Counted from the stretch's first letter, positions 50,801 to 62,095 are shown. The stretch is 64,000 nt of DNA from Piezodorus guildinii (GCA_023052935.1 CM041293.1:171203341-171267340); one strand, 5' to 3'. Translations and numbers: made by a program. Notes: generated by a model not told the origin, from the sequence alone.

Positions 50801-51594
50801 TAAAAATTTAATAGCGTACTATTGAAACAGACCAAGGAAAAAAAATTTCAACCTAAAAAATTTGATAGATAATATTGAAATATTAATATTAGTAGCTGAG
50901 ATATTTAAAGGGTTGTTTAACTTTCATACTCTTTCATCAATTTTCACGTTCGCTTCAGGAAAGATGTTTTACATATTCAGATTCTGTTGAATTAATCAGG
51001 ATTAAAATTCATTTCAATTCAAGGGTTACAGTCAATTTGAACTGGAGGATAAGAAAAATTGAAGCGGATTAAAACAAGAAAAAAAAATATAAGAAAGAAG
51101 AAGAGATGAATTAAACAAGAGAAAAAAAAAAAAGAGGAAAGACCAAAAATAAATAGATTAAAAGAAAAACCTTGGAGAAGAGAAGTGGAAGAGGAGAAAA
51201 GATCTTTTTGACATAAATGAAAATTTGCATAAATGGAAATACCTTGAGGGAATGAATTGAATAAACAAGAAATCTCGTTTCCAAGCCGGGCGTTTGATAT
51301 GAAAATTAATAGAGTTTGTAATTCCTATAACGTCCCCTCTTTTTTTGAAAAGAAATTTAATAAAAAAAACAAAAACAAAGTGTAAGCATGCCTATCTCCG
51401 TCTCTAAAATACAAAATTAAAAACATCAAAAAAGAAGGTAGTGTGATGAAAACTTTGAATCTCAAAAGGCAATTGTCAGAAGTGAATTTGAGGAAAAAAA
51501 AAAAAATATATATATATATATATATAAAATATTATTAATTGAAATTTACAACTATACTTCTTAATACCATAGGCCATACCATTCCTTTTCGGGA
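50801..51594. other. A-rich region, nothing recognised
   Basis: Purine-rich, with runs such as AAGAAAGAAGAAGAGATGAA (51,090-51,190) and a short TA tract (51,506-51,526). No feature supported. Confidence 0.3.
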
Positions 51595-51750
51595 AGGGTC
51601 ATGCTATATGCAGCAGAAACATGAGTGATTACCAAAAAGGAGGAGGCAAGGCTAATATCTTTGGAGATGGACTTTTGGAGGCGCTCTCGTGCCATATGTA
51701 GACTAGATCATGTTTTCCAACCAAACTATTTAGCGGAATGTCCAAGAAGA
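51595..51750 (+). pseudogene. RTE-like RT thumb fragment
   Basis: MLYAAET-stop-VITKKEEARLISLEMD then FWRRSRAICRLDHVFQPN. This matches the 'YGSETW.LTK.DE..L..LEM.FLRR..G.SRLDR' segment found after the RT domain in RTE-type LINEs. The Trp is replaced by a stop. Truncated at both ends; not the same RTE family as at 30.5 kb. Confidence 0.65.
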
Positions 51751-51755
51751 AAAAA

Positions 51756-52638
51756 AATCTGGTGCGGGCAACACACGACTTGCACTTACCTTAATTTTAA
51801 AAATCAATCAAAGAAGTTTCAAATACAGCTAGAGATAAAAATACGTGAAACTATTAAAAAATTAATTTAATTAAATTTCTATAGAAACATGTGTTTTATT
51901 AAAAAATCTATTATATTATTATCTAAAATAATCAGTTAGTTTTATCTTCTTTTCATCACTCTCTTTTAACTTCTAAAAGCTTGTGTATGAGATGATATTT
52001 TTTCTAAAATCTATAGCTTTCCAACGGTATATCATACATGTATATTATTGCTCTTATGTTCAAAAACGAAAAATTGCATTAAAAAAATATTTTTTCTGTT
52101 TTCTTCTTTAGTTGGGTATCGAATTAATTCAATTTATATATTTACCTGTTTTTCATCAGTGGTAACAAATTAATATAGTTATTTCTATAGAATCAACTAA
52201 ATTAAAGGTACTTTAGAGAAAGAAAATATTTAAAAATATTAAAATATCGGCATTTACGTCCTGTCAGACCATTTTAATCAGAATGAAACCTACATGATAT
52301 TAAAGTCCATTAAATTTTACATCTATATGGCGAGTTTATTCAAAATCGTCTTAATTGTTTTCAAGAAAATAAAAAAAAAGGTGCAAAATGCATGGTATAA
52401 AGTGCCTCTTCTGGTAAGCTCATTCACGTCTCGGGCGTATAGTTGTTATAAATATAAAATTTCAGTTTCATAGGACTTGCCGTTTCCACCCGGGAGTTAT
52501 CACACACAGACCTTTTTGCGGGACTTGGTTATTTGGACTCAGGGGACTCTAAAACGTGTATTTCCGTTGAAAACTGGAATTCGAAAATTTCACGATCGCA
52601 ATACTTCCCCTTACTATATATAGTAAGTGAAAGTAAAA
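51756..52638 (+). mobile_element. HINE, full-length reference copy
   Basis: An 883-bp element. 5' end ATCTGGTGCGGGCAACACAC GACTTGCACTTACC. Interior in order: ACATGTGTTTTATTAAAAAA, TTCATCACTCTC, AACGGTATATCATACATGTA, TTATGTTCAAAAACG, a TTTACCTGTTTTTCATCAGT segment, TAAAGTCCATTAAATTTTAC, GTGCAAAATGCATGGTATAA, CGTCTCGGGCGTATAG, TGAAAACTGGAATTCG and ACGATCGCAATACTTC. 3' end: palindrome CTTACTATATATAGTAAG then TGAAAGTAAAA. A 13-bp subterminal inverted repeat (ACTTTCACTTACC/GGTAAGTGAAAGT) plus a 3' hairpin and no TSD is the Helentron-associated (HINE/DINE-1-like) design. No ORF. Confidence 0.85.
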
Positions 52639-52749
52639 ATGAAGTCTGGGGTCTGAGAGACCCCACTTCACCAATTTAGACTATAAATTTCACCTCACCA
52701 GTTATAGGTTAAAGGGAAATTTTTATTTTTCACTTCAGAAAAGCCCCTT

Positions 52750-52840
52750 GCCCCAACAACAGTCATGTAATTAAGAGGATGCCTTTTGTAGTTAAGAAGA
52801 AGATTTGACCGTTTGTCTAATAAGTGTTGAAGTAGACATA
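52750..52840 (-). pseudogene. Jockey-C RT fragment
   Basis: Antisense TTTTGTAGTTAAGAAGAAGA and GACCGTTTGTCTAATAAGTG then TTGAAGTAG, the RT thumb segment LLQHLLDKRSNLLLNYKR in the other copies. Confidence 0.65.
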
Positions 52841-53285
52841 AATAAAATGAGAAAAGAAGAACATGAAATACGGCATTGCGATCGCTAGGATCTAAAATAC
52901 ATCTTGGCCCAGAGAGTTGGCACTACTGATGTGCGTGCTTCTAGCGAAAGGTTAAAGGTTGAAAAACCTGTCAATATACCTCGTATAATGCTGGTGCAGG
53001 GTATAATTATTAAATTTAAATATCTGTTGAATTTTATTTTATTTTTTTATTTAACGAATGAAAACATTCTAATACTTCGCAGAAAGTGGTCTTTCGTTAT
53101 GAATATATGTATACTAATAACAATTAAAAATTCTGAACGAAATCGGATCACGGAGAGTTCTGAATACCATCAAAATAGCGGGCGCCGGCCGTGGACTGGT
53201 CATGGAACCATACTTCACATGTGTATAATGGATTGATGGCAGGAAAGGACAAAAAAACAAATTTTTATTTTATTTCCGATTTTTT
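52841..53285. other. Unassigned, with a 110-codon frame
   Basis: A frame at 52,904-53,236 starts MAQRVGTTDVRASSERLKVE and includes an AT-rich hydrophobic stretch (KYLLNFILFFYL). No domain recognised; probably fortuitous. Confidence 0.2.
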
Positions 53286-53415
53286 CCTTATTACGCGTTC
53301 GTTAAGATCCCTATCATAATAAAACTGGATAGGCAAATTTAAGACTCCACTGTAGCATCGTCCGATTAGCCATAGTAGCAAAAGTGACGTTAAATAAATA
53401 AACAAACCTTATTAC
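53286..53415 (+). mobile_element. SINE-C 3' fragment
   Basis: GTTAAGATCCCTATCATAAT, AAAACTGGATAGGCAAATTT, CACTGTAGCATCGTCCGATT and a TAAATAAATAAACAAAC tail. Confidence 0.75.
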
Positions 53416-53444
53416 GTGCAATACTTTTAACCGCGATCTATATC

Positions 53445-53622
53445 TCTCATGCTAAAGGTTGTCAGTTCGAACCCAGTCCCGAGTGGACTTTTTCTCAAGC
53501 ATTTAATTAATATGGATTCACTCACAGCCTCTCCCCTCATAAAATTAGACGTAGGGAGCGATGTCCCTCAGGAGTTTTCACCGCGAGGCCAAGGCCTACA
53601 CGGCCTGTCGCGCCGCTGGAAT
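53445..53622 (+). mobile_element. SINE-B, 5' part lost
   Basis: CAGTTCGAACCCAGTCC (B box), TGGATTCACTCACAGCCTCT, CTCAGGAGTTTTCACCGCGA and GGCCTACACGGCCTGTCGCG match 59,195-59,477. Confidence 0.75.
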
Positions 53623-53623
53623 T

Positions 53624-54684
53624 TTTTTTTTTTTTAATCGTTTTACAACTGTATTAACAAAAATACATGAAGTAAATGTGATGTGTTATATAATACAATG
53701 ACTTGATATACATGTAGAGAAGCTTCCCATTGGAAGCACTCTAAAATATTCTAAACTAGAAGGTCCCGGGGCCATTTCCTTTTCAGGCGCCTCGGAGGAT
53801 TATCCGGAATTGAAGAGGAAGAAAGGATTGAAACTAGTGGGTTAGAGTGCGAATGGTGTTTGTCATGAAAGGATTGATACCTGGTTCCGGACCAAATCAG
53901 TAATAAAGGAACATTGAGGTCTTTATGGATAAGTTTATTCGTGACAAAGTAAGGAGCGTTGAGGATTTTACGAAGCATTTTGGATTGTAAGGATTGGATG
54001 CGGGAAGAATTTGATGGTTTAGTAGAGCCCCAAAGCTCTACTCCGTAAGTCCAGATTGGTCTTATAATAGTCATGTAGATGAGCCTTTTGTAGTTTAGAG
54101 GAAGGTTTGACGTTTGTCTATTAAGTGTTGAAGCAGCCTAAAGCGGCGAGCAGTTTCTTGTCGTTTTAGTCGTGTATGGGATTCCAAGTTAGGGGTTTGT
54201 CAAGAAGAAGTCCTAAGTATCGGATCTGTTCAACAGGAGCTAGTTGAGTGTTATTAAAGGATACTGTAGGCCAGGAAGTCAAAGGTTTACGACGAAGGGT
54301 AAAGGTTATTTGATGGGATTTGTTGGCATTTATTTTTATTCTCCAGTTCTGACACCATACTTTCAGGTGTTTGATGTGGGCTTGAAGTGTATTTGAGGCA
54401 TCAAATGGATCTTTATGAACTGATAACACGCAGGTGACATCAGCATACGTAGAAAGGAAAGTGTTAGGATGGGTTGGGATATCAGCTGTATATACTGTGT
54501 ATAGAATGGGTCCTAGGATACTGCCTTGAGGAACATCAGCAGTCTGTGTGAAAACTGATGAATAGGAACTATTGTGATTTATTTTGAAGGATCTATCATA
54601 GAGGTAGGATTGAAGAATCAGGAAATATGCGGGAGGAAGGAATTTACGGAGTTTATACAACAGTCCTGGGTGCCAGATTGGAAA
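53624..54684 (-). pseudogene. Jockey-C LINE, antisense copy
   Basis: Poly(T) at its 3' end, then RT second half. On its strand: IWHPGLLYKLRKFLPPAYF, QGSILGPILYTVYTADIP, YADVTCVLS (the YADD box changed to YADV, destroying the second catalytic Asp), WNP then a frameshift near 54,120-54,166. The last part, MTIIRPIWTYGVELWGSTKP to RKWPRDLLV, spans 54,074-53,751. Post-stop hairpin GCTTCC-AATG-GGAAGC on the minus strand (53,722-53,737). Confidence 0.88.
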
Positions 54685-54685
54685 A

Positions 54686-54850
54686 AAAATATCCTCAAAA
54701 TACACTGTTGGACATGTAATTAGACAAAAGACTGACATGGAGGTTCCACATTAGACTTAAAAGAAAACAGTAAAAAGACGATTTGTGCTAGTATCCAGGC
54801 TAATTGACAAACGATCAAAATTATCCTTATATCAAGATATGATTTGAATT
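54686..54850. pseudogene. Jockey-F fragment with an inversion point
   Basis: 54,686-54,718 is antisense (TCPTVYFEDI on the minus strand). From 54,718 onward it is sense (LDKRLTWRFHIRLKRK then RLIDKRSKLSLYQD). The two parts are adjacent in the RT thumb of the related fragment at 57,955-58,315, so they were flipped relative to each other here. Confidence 0.65.
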
Positions 54851-54980
54851 AACCTATTATTCGGAAGTTAACATATTTGCTTATTGCAAAATGTATTTTT
54901 TGCAAATGTAAACTAAAAATTTGACCAAAAACAAAAGTAAATAAATAAAAAATATTTGTTTCTGTCTATCTTCTAAATTA

Positions 54981-55267
54981 ATATTCCTTATGTAGCTGAT
55001 TTGGCCCTATCCAAGTATCAATCCTTCCATGACAAACTCCAGTCCACTCTTACCCACTAGTTTCAATCCTAGCTTTCTCTCCCATTCCTGACAATCCTCC
55101 GTGGCGTCTGAAAAGAAGATGGCCTATTATAGTTTAGATTACCTATTTGAGTGCTGCCAATGGGCAGTTTCTCTTCATGACTTTTTTATGTGTTCTATCT
55201 AACAGCTAATTTACTAGATGTATTAACCAATACAGTTGTAAATATCAATAAATAAATTTAAAAAAAA
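54981..55267 (+). mobile_element. Jockey-C, very short 5'-truncated copy with TSD
   Basis: A 287-bp insertion flanked by a perfect 13-bp TSD, ATCTTCTAAATTA (54,968-54,980 and 55,268-55,280). It carries only the last ~45 codons of ORF2 (broken), the hairpin CTGCC-AATG-GGCAG (about 55,154-55,167), the 3' UTR and A tail. Confidence 0.88.
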
Positions 55268-55280
55268 ATCTTCTAAATTA

Positions 55281-55707
55281 TAGATACAAATAAATACATA
55301 CTGAAATGACATGGGCATGAGGAATAGAGCAAGAATATCCCGAAAAACAAACTTGAGGAGAGATGGAGAAGGCAGAGGTGAAAAGAGGAATATAATGTTC
55401 CGGAAATAGGGAGAAAGAGGGTGAGTATGGAAAGGGGGCGGAAGGAGATTTGGAACGGATGTGGGGAGAAGTCGGGGCAGGCTCGGCTAATGAGATATGT
55501 GGGCTCTAGATCCTTTATATATATATATATATCTCTAAGGATCTGAGGCTCCTTGTCTTTATATCTCTTTGGATTTTTACTCTGAAGGATCAGAATAAGA
55601 ACCCACATACAATAAATAAGGTAAAATATTAAGATACTTCTTCGTTTCTGTCTGATTTCAAGAGGAAAACCTATTGACATTTATTAAGACTCGGAAACGC
55701 AATTTAC
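55281..55707. other. Unassigned
   Basis: G/A-rich stretch at 55,320-55,500, a short TA tract (55,517-55,534). No recognised gene or element. Confidence 0.3.
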
Positions 55708-56850
55708 TTGTAGCCACCTGTAGTGTAGTGGTCAGATTAACAGCCTTCTAAACCTAAGGTGGCAGGTTCAAAACCGACAAAAGACCCTAAAATTTTTAAA
55801 GAGTAAACGCTCCTTGGTTCTTCGGAGGGGGCGTAAAATGGTAGTCTAGAACCTTTGCGATGTCATTACTCGTTGAAAATATCTATCCTGATTACAACCA
55901 CAAATAAAAAATTCGGGACTCCAAAGGTAACATCGCCGTATTAGCCAAAGCACCGTGAAGTTCGTCAATCTTAATAAAAAAGTCACCTCTGGTGTAGTAG
56001 CTATATTAACAGCTTTTTATGCCTAATGTCGTGGATTAAATACTGAAGATGGCCCTAGGATTATTTACTTGGAGATGTAAAATTCTAAGGTGTGCCGTCG
56101 TTTGAAGGGGACGTAAAAAAGTGGTCCCGAGCCAGTGCGATGCTAGGTACTTCTTAAAGATCACGATCCTAATAAAACCTGGATAGGCAAAATTTAGGAC
56201 TCCAGTGTTTCATCGTCCGATTAGCCACAGTGGCATAAAGTGACGTCAAACGAATAAACAAAAAAGTAGAGATACGATATTTATAACAATAATAATTAAA
56301 CGTATTCGCCATTTACCATGGTTCAATTGTTAGTGTTTTTTATTTTTTTATAATATTAATATAAATATTCACATTAGTGAAAACAAAAAAAAATCTTCGT
56401 TTTCACATTTTTTTTTTTTTTTATGTAGAGATTCATTCGCAAATGGTATAAATGTTTAATTATGGATTTGCCTACTTTTAGTAGAGTGCTATTTCAAATT
56501 TGGTAGAACAGACAAAGGGTCTTTAACGGGTACCTGATCTCACGGACTAGGGACTAGTATTTTACGTACTTTGTTTTTGTTTGTTTGTTTATTTATTTAA
56601 CATCACTTTATGCTACTATGCCTAATCAGACGATGCTACAGAGGGAGTCCTAAATTTTGCCTTTCCAGGTTTTATTAGGATAGGGATTTTTAACGAGTAC
56701 CTGACATCGCACAGGCTCGGGACACCTTTTAACGACGGCATAACTAAGGATTTTTTACACCCATTAAAAAATCGTAGGAGCACCTACGGGTTTGAACCCG
56801 TGACCTTTGGCATAGGAGGCTGTTATGCTAACCACCCAGCTACAAGTGAT
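55708..56850. repeat. Repeated block, copy 2, with SINE-C units
   Basis: 55,708-55,990 is a divergent SINE-C (+), 55,991-56,270 a second SINE-C (+), then the AT-rich core seen at 10.02-10.3 kb (GGATTTGCCTACTTTTAGTA, TGGTAGAACAGACAAAGGGT). Last is a SINE-C (-) at about 56,590-56,850 with an intact B box (GGGTTTGAACCCG). This copy lacks the RTE fragment found in copy 1. Confidence 0.75.
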
Positions 56851-57030
56851 CCCTTTTCGAAGGACGACAAAACCTCTGTTTTGCTCTTTTTTATAATTTC
56901 TATGGTCATTTGTGGTCTTACGACCTTGGGCATAGATAGAAGGCTGTTATACTAGCCACTACACCACACGCGACCATAAGAACTTTATACGTAGTATACT
57001 CTAACAGTAGCATCATCCGATTAGCCACAA
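56851..57030. mobile_element. Decayed SINE-C-like pieces
   Basis: Antisense GGCATAGATAGAAGGCTGTT AT and ACTAGCCACTACACCACACG, and AGTAGCATCATCCGATTAGC in sense. They point to a divergent SINE-C pair. Confidence 0.45.
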
Positions 57031-57950
57031 ATATAGGTAACCAACTATGCTCTCCAGATTGGCTTGGTTTAGATTTATTTGAATTTCTTTTTCTTTTTTT
57101 ACAGCAAACGACAAATTATTTTTTGCATAATGATGAATTATAGATAGTAAAATTATCAGCAAAACATAATTTATTTAATTATTCTTTGAATAATATTAAC
57201 AAAGTTTTCTAATCTCCTGGAAATGGAACTTGCAAAAAATAAGAAAAACGAAGACTGTCAAGAGTCCATGAATCTTTTGCCTCTTTCCTAATTACAAGCT
57301 GAGCTCCCATCAAGGAAATTATCAACTTAATTCTATTCCGAGTCCTAAAATGGCTTTTTCGTTTAAACGGCGTTTTATAAATAATTCCATAATGCCTAAA
57401 AGCTAAATTCTGAAGCATTAGTTCAAACAATCTACAGATTACAGAAATGAGAATTATTTATCTCTAAAAATCTTAAATTGAAATGTTGGATCTCGTAAAA
57501 TACATATTTTTTTTATTAAGGTTAAATTTATTTATTTACAATTAATTTTGTACCTTCGGGTAATAAAAGGACAAATATCTATGACAGTGTACATATCAGA
57601 TTGTATTGTATTTTGTGTAAGAATAAAACCAGAGGTTATAAAAAAAAACACACAGTTAATTTTGGAAAATATTCAGAAACTATTTTAGCAAAACATGTAA
57701 ATAAATTTGGGTTATGAAAAAAGCAAAACAATTAATTGTTTTGGCCAAATTGTTATTTGGAATCAGCAAAAAAAGTAGGTTAATTCAAGACATCTCCAAG
57801 CCACCGCCGTGTCGTGGATTGTACGAATTAGTGGTAGATTTAAGTGTTGGGGCAGATGGGTTCATGTTGTAAGTCAGTTTGTTGTGAGAAATTTCATAAT
57901 AACATAATTCATAATCTTCTGTAGCAGTATTCTAAACTATGATCAAGCCC
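57031..57950. other. Unassigned AT-rich region
   Basis: No supported feature. A 73-codon minus-strand frame (57,430-57,209) shows no domain. Confidence 0.25.
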
Positions 57951-57954
57951 AAGT

Positions 57955-58315
57955 CAAGTTATTCGTTTTTCAAATAGAATGGCGCATCCAAGATTTTTCG
58001 CAATATTTTGGATATGAAAGAATGAATTCTGGATGTTTTGGCGCTCCGAATTTGGCTCCTCTACATCCTACCTCGTATGCCCATAAGGATTTGATCAGTA
58101 CTTTGTAAATAGCAATTTTGGTGTTCAAGGATAACTTTGATCGTTTGTCATGCAGACGGGTTATTAGTACAAATCGTTTGTTAAGCTGCTTCTCATAAGT
58201 CTAATATGGGTCCTCCATGTCAGTATTTCGTCTAAGTACAGTCCTAAATATCGTACTTCTTCTGAAGTTTAAATAGGTATACGCTCAAAATACACTGTTG
58301 GACATTCACCATGTT
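57955..58315 (-). pseudogene. Jockey-F LINE, RT thumb fragment
   Basis: On the minus strand: CPTVYFERIPI, then EEVRYLGLYLDEILTWRTHI, RLHDKRSKLSLNTKIAIYKV, IKSLWAYEVGCRGAKFG. It corresponds to the region after the YADD box in Jockey-A. Frame breaks are present and the ends are undefined. Confidence 0.7.
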
Positions 58316-58572
58316 TGAGCGTAAAAATAATAAACAATCTTAGTTCGATTCATTTTTAATTTTCACCTTATAGTCCAACTTGATAAATCGTCAAATAAAT
58401 AAATAAAATAAACATATTGTCTATGAGTAAAAGAAAAACATACCCATGTAGCACTTTTGTAATAAACACAACGAACAATGCACTGTTGCACCACTTACCT
58501 GAAACAAATAAAAAAAAAAACACAAATAAGAAAAATATAAGATAAAATAAAAATAATAAAACCTATATTTAT

Positions 58573-58650
58573 GTTGGGCCATTGGCCATGCGAATTTATC
58601 CAGAAATTTTAGTATCTTAGATTTTCATGACAATTAGCACGATGTTTCCT
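58573..58650. repeat. Unclassified repeat X, copy 1
   Basis: GGGCCATTGGCCATGCGAAT, TTATCCAGAAATTTTAGTAT, CTTAGATTTTCATGA. Copy 2 at 62,868-62,960 has GGGGTCATTCCATGTGAATT, CATCCAGAAATTTGAGGATC, TTAGATTTTCATGAAATTTG. No coding potential; class unknown. Confidence 0.6.
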
Positions 58651-58826
58651 TTAATGTATTAAAGTATTAACTATAAATTTATAGTTAATTGTATATTATT
58701 AAAATTTTATTTAATTAGTGACTTTATGAAAATTGGCATATTTAGTATTGTTTTGATAAAGTCTTGATAATCGCAATAGAAAAAATTTAATAAATGTAAC
58801 TAAAATCAAAATGTTTTAAAACCTTT

Positions 58827-58865
58827 TTAGTCTTGATAATAGGTACGAAGCCCCGAAACGTTGAC
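58827..58865 (+). other. Hammerhead-like remnant
   Basis: TAGTCTTGATAATAGG, stem remnants, then CCCCGAAACGTTGACTGAAG. Same motif class as 11,149-11,189. Confidence 0.3.
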
Positions 58866-58939
58866 TGAAGTTGACGAATTATATAGTAACACAAAGAAAA
58901 TTGTGTTTGTTTTAATTTGGATGAAATATTTTTATCATA

Positions 58940-59855
58940 TTTTATTGAATTTTACAACTGTATTAACATAAATATATTAAGGAAAACTGTTGAATTAGAA
59001 TAAAGGGCGTGAAAGGCTTGTGAAGAAACTACCCAGCGGTAGAACTTTGATGTTTATTTAAGTAAGTAGATCCCGAGGCCATCTTCTTTTCAATCGCCTC
59101 GGAGGGTTGGCAGGAATATGTGAGGTTGAAAGGTTGCGGATAAGAGGGTTTATACGTGCTGGGAGTTTGGAATTAAAAGTGGTATATCTGGTACGAAAAT
59201 GGGAGCCGGTGGCTCAGTGGCTAGCGCGCTAGTCTCCCACGCCAGAGTTGTGGGTTCGAATCCCAGTCTCAGCGGGACTTTTATAACAATATAATTAAAT
59301 GGGGACTCACTCAAAGCCTCTCCCCCCGGGTAGGGAGACTCGTCAGCCTACTGGGGGCAACTCGCAAAAATAGGCGTAAGGAGTGATGACATCTTTCATC
59401 AAGCAACTTGAGTATATTCTCCCAGGAGTCTATACCACGAGGCCAAGGGCCTATACAGCCTGTCGCGCCAGAAAAAAATATCTGGTACAAGAAAGGTCTG
59501 CAACAAATGGGATATTAAGGTCGGTATGGATGATTTTATTTGTGACGAAATAAGCGGCATTTAGGATTTTGCGAAGGATTTTGGAAGACGTTTGTCAAGA
59601 TGGAGTTCTAGTTATCGGATTTGTTCAACAGGCATGAGTAGGGTATTATTCAAGGATACAGTGGGGCAGGAGGTCATAGGATTGCGACGAAGGGTAAAGG
59701 TAATTTGGTGGGATTTTTCAGGATTTATTTTAATCCTCCAGTTCTGACACTATTCCTCAATGGCTGTGATGTGGGACTGAAGGGTTTGGGATGCAGCGGT
59801 TGGATCGTTATGGACGGATAACACACAAGTGTCATCCGCGTGAGTTGTGAGCACA
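58940..59855 (-). pseudogene. Jockey-C-like LINE, antisense, split by SINE-B
   Basis: 3' UTR (TTGAATTTTACAACTGTATT), hairpin on the minus strand CTACC-GCTG-GGTAG (59,029-59,042), C-terminal coding (RRLKRRWPRDL-like), then SINE-B at 59,195-59,477. RT segments follow (YFVTNKIIHTDLNIPFVAD), a deletion at about 59,583, and sequence up to ADDTCVLS (59,815-59,840). Decayed throughout. Confidence 0.82.
59195..59477 (+). mobile_element. SINE-B, full length, with TSD
   Basis: A 283-bp tRNA-derived SINE with an 11-bp TSD, ATATCTGGTAC (59,184-59,194 and 59,478-59,488). A box TGGCTCAGTGG (59,210-59,220), B box GGTTCGAATCC (59,253-59,263). Body: GACTCACTCAAAGCCTCTCC, TAGGGAGACTCGTCAGCC, GGCCTATACAGCCTGTCGCG. 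A-rich end. Confidence 0.9.
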
Positions 59856-59859
59856 GAAA

Positions 59860-59897
59860 TTTCAGTTTTATACACCTTATCATTTTTGAACTAGATA

Positions 59898-59950
<53 letters not shown>

Positions 59951-60110
59951 ACACACACGCACTCAGACTTATCGTGCGACTTGTTTTTATTTGGACTCCA
60001 GGGATCCTAAAACGTATGTTTTTGTTGAAAAGTGGAATTCGAACATTTTCAAGATGACAATACTTTCCCTCTCTATAAATTTCATATATAGGTAAGTGAA
60101 GTTATAATTT
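59860..60110 (+). mobile_element. HINE 3' end with (AC)n expansion
   Basis: ACAGAAATTTCAGTTTTATA, then about 55 bp of AC/CA (59,893-59,958) at the position of the family's short (CA) tract. Then GACTTGTTTTTATTTGGACT, TAAAACGTATGTTTTTGTTG and the terminus GGTAAGTGAAG. Confidence 0.82.
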
Positions 60111-60504
60111 TAGAGTTAAAATTACTCTATTTCAAATCCGAACAATGAAAAAAATAAGCCATTATATTAGTTAAGTTTTATAATTAGTTAAAAAATTATT
60201 TAAAGTATAAAATTTAATAAAAAATATTAATAAACTTTTTTTATGAATGAGAAATCTTAATGAAAAATGATAAATGAGATATTTTAAATCTGTTTAAAAT
60301 TTATAGTATATTTTAAGAAATTTAACTGAATTTTATTTAATTTATTATGGAGAAATTTTTTTAATAAAATGGATATTTACTTTACAGTGCTGTCAGGTAA
60401 ATAGACTTTTATGTAACATTGTTATTTGTTTTAATATTGAATTTAAATTTAGTATAAAGAAATATTTATTTTTAAAAATAAATGATAATTTGTTAATGTA
60501 TTGT
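60111..60504. other. AT-rich spacer
   Basis: Very AT-rich, no recognised feature. Confidence 0.3.
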
Positions 60505-60895
60505 AGTGTGATCCAGGAAGAAATAAAGTCTCGGTTAAAGGTGGGAAATGCGTGCTATTATTTAGTTGCTAAATTACTTAGCCGCGGCTTATGTCTAAAA
60601 ACTTGAAGGTTAGATTTTATAAAACTATTATTCTTCCGACGGTTCTTTACGGATGTAAAACGTGGACGCTTACTTTAAAGGATGAACAACGGCTTAGGGT
60701 TTTCGAAAATAAGGTACTGCGTAAAATATTTGGTCCGAAGAGAGATGAGGCCACTGGGGAGTGTAGAAGGTTGCACAACGCGGAATTGCGGAACTTGTAT
60801 CCTGTGAATATAATTCAGTTGATAGCATCGCGGAGACTCAAATGGGCGAGTAAAGTTGTCGGGCTCGGTGAAAATAACATTGCCATTCAAAACTT
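60505..60895 (+). pseudogene. RTE-type LINE internal fragment
   Basis: VIQEEIKSRLKVGNACYYLV, then (after a frame break near 60,590) SKNLKVRFYKTIILPTVLYG, CKTWTLTLKDEQRLRVFENK, FGPKRDEATGECRRLHNAEL and RLKWASKVVGLGE. Both ends truncated. It preserves the FGPKRDEATGE segment missing at 30.96 kb. Confidence 0.85.
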
Positions 60896-61195
60896 ATGAG
60901 TTTTGCAAATCTTTCAGGTTTCTGCGTTGAAATATTTCTGAAACCTTTTCGATTCAAAATTTGGCAATGATTTATTGAACATTTGAATAACAAGATTAAG
61001 CAATAACTCTAAATTGATGTCGTCTAATTTAGGATTATTAAGTGAGGGCTTGAATGATCGGCCTTCGTCTTGTTAGCTTAGAGATAAAGAGGGTGACATC
61101 GAAAAATGGCAACGCATCAGTCAGCTAAAATTTGTTATTTTTATTTCAACCTTTTCTGTACGATAATTGTCTTTATTAATCGAAAATTATGTTAA
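60896..61195. other. Unassigned
   Basis: Mixed-composition 300 bp with no recognised feature. Confidence 0.25.
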
Positions 61196-61255
61196 AGATC
61201 TGGTGCGCCCAACACACAACTTTCAAATAACTGCATTCTTAAGCTCGATTTAAAA
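61196..61255 (+). mobile_element. HINE 5' terminus only
   Basis: ATCTGGTGCGCCCAACACAC AACTTTCAAATAACTGC, a decayed 5' end with the rest missing. Confidence 0.6.
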
Positions 61256-61269
61256 AAAAAATTATATTA

Positions 61270-62095
61270 TTTTTATATTCCTATGCTGATGACACCTGCG
61301 TGTTATCAGCTTATAAAGATCCATTTGTAGCCTCAAATACCCTTCAAGCCCACATCGAAGACCCCAAAATTATGGTGTCAGAAATAGAGAATAAAAATAA
61401 ATTCCAACAAATCTCATCAAATAACCTTTACCCTTCGTCGTAAACCATTGACTTCCTGCCCTACAGTATCGTTTAATAACACTCAGCTAGTTCCTGTTGA
61501 ACAGATCCGATAAATAGGACTCCACCTTGATAAACGTTTAACTTGGAATCTCCATACAAGACTGAAACGACAAGAAACTGCCCGACGTTTTCTACTACTT
61601 CAACACTTACTGGACAAACGCTCCAACCTTCCTCTTAATTATAAAAGACTTGTTTATATGACCGATATGGACCTACGGAGTAGAGCTATGGGGCTCTACT
61701 AAACCATCAAACTCATCTCGTATCCAATCCTTACAATCCAAAATCCTTCGTAAAATCCTCAATGATCCTTATTTCGTCACAAATAAACTCATCCATAAAG
61801 ACCTTAATATTCCATATGTCGCTGACTTAACCCGAACCAGGTACCGTTCCTTCTATGACAAACTCCATTCCCACTACAATCCATTAGTTTCAATCCTTGC
61901 TTCCTCATCGATCCCTGATAATCCTCCGAGGCGTCTGAAAAGAAGATGGCCACGAGACCTTCTAGTTAAGAATATTTTTAGAGTGCTGCCACTGGGTAGT
62001 GGCTCTACATGTATTTCATGACCATTTTCTATATAACCATCACATTTACTTGATGTTTTTTTTTTTTTTTAAATACAGTTTTTGATATCAATAAA
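61270..62095 (+). pseudogene. Jockey-C LINE, copy
   Basis: From YADDTCVLS (61,280) through the RT thumb (HLDKRLTWNLHTRLKRQETA) and YFVTNKLIHKDLNIPYVADL to RWPRDLLVKNIF. Several frame breaks. Hairpin CTGCC-ACTG-GGTAG (61,986-61,999, with a G-U pair). 3' UTR to AATAAATATGTT. Confidence 0.85.
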
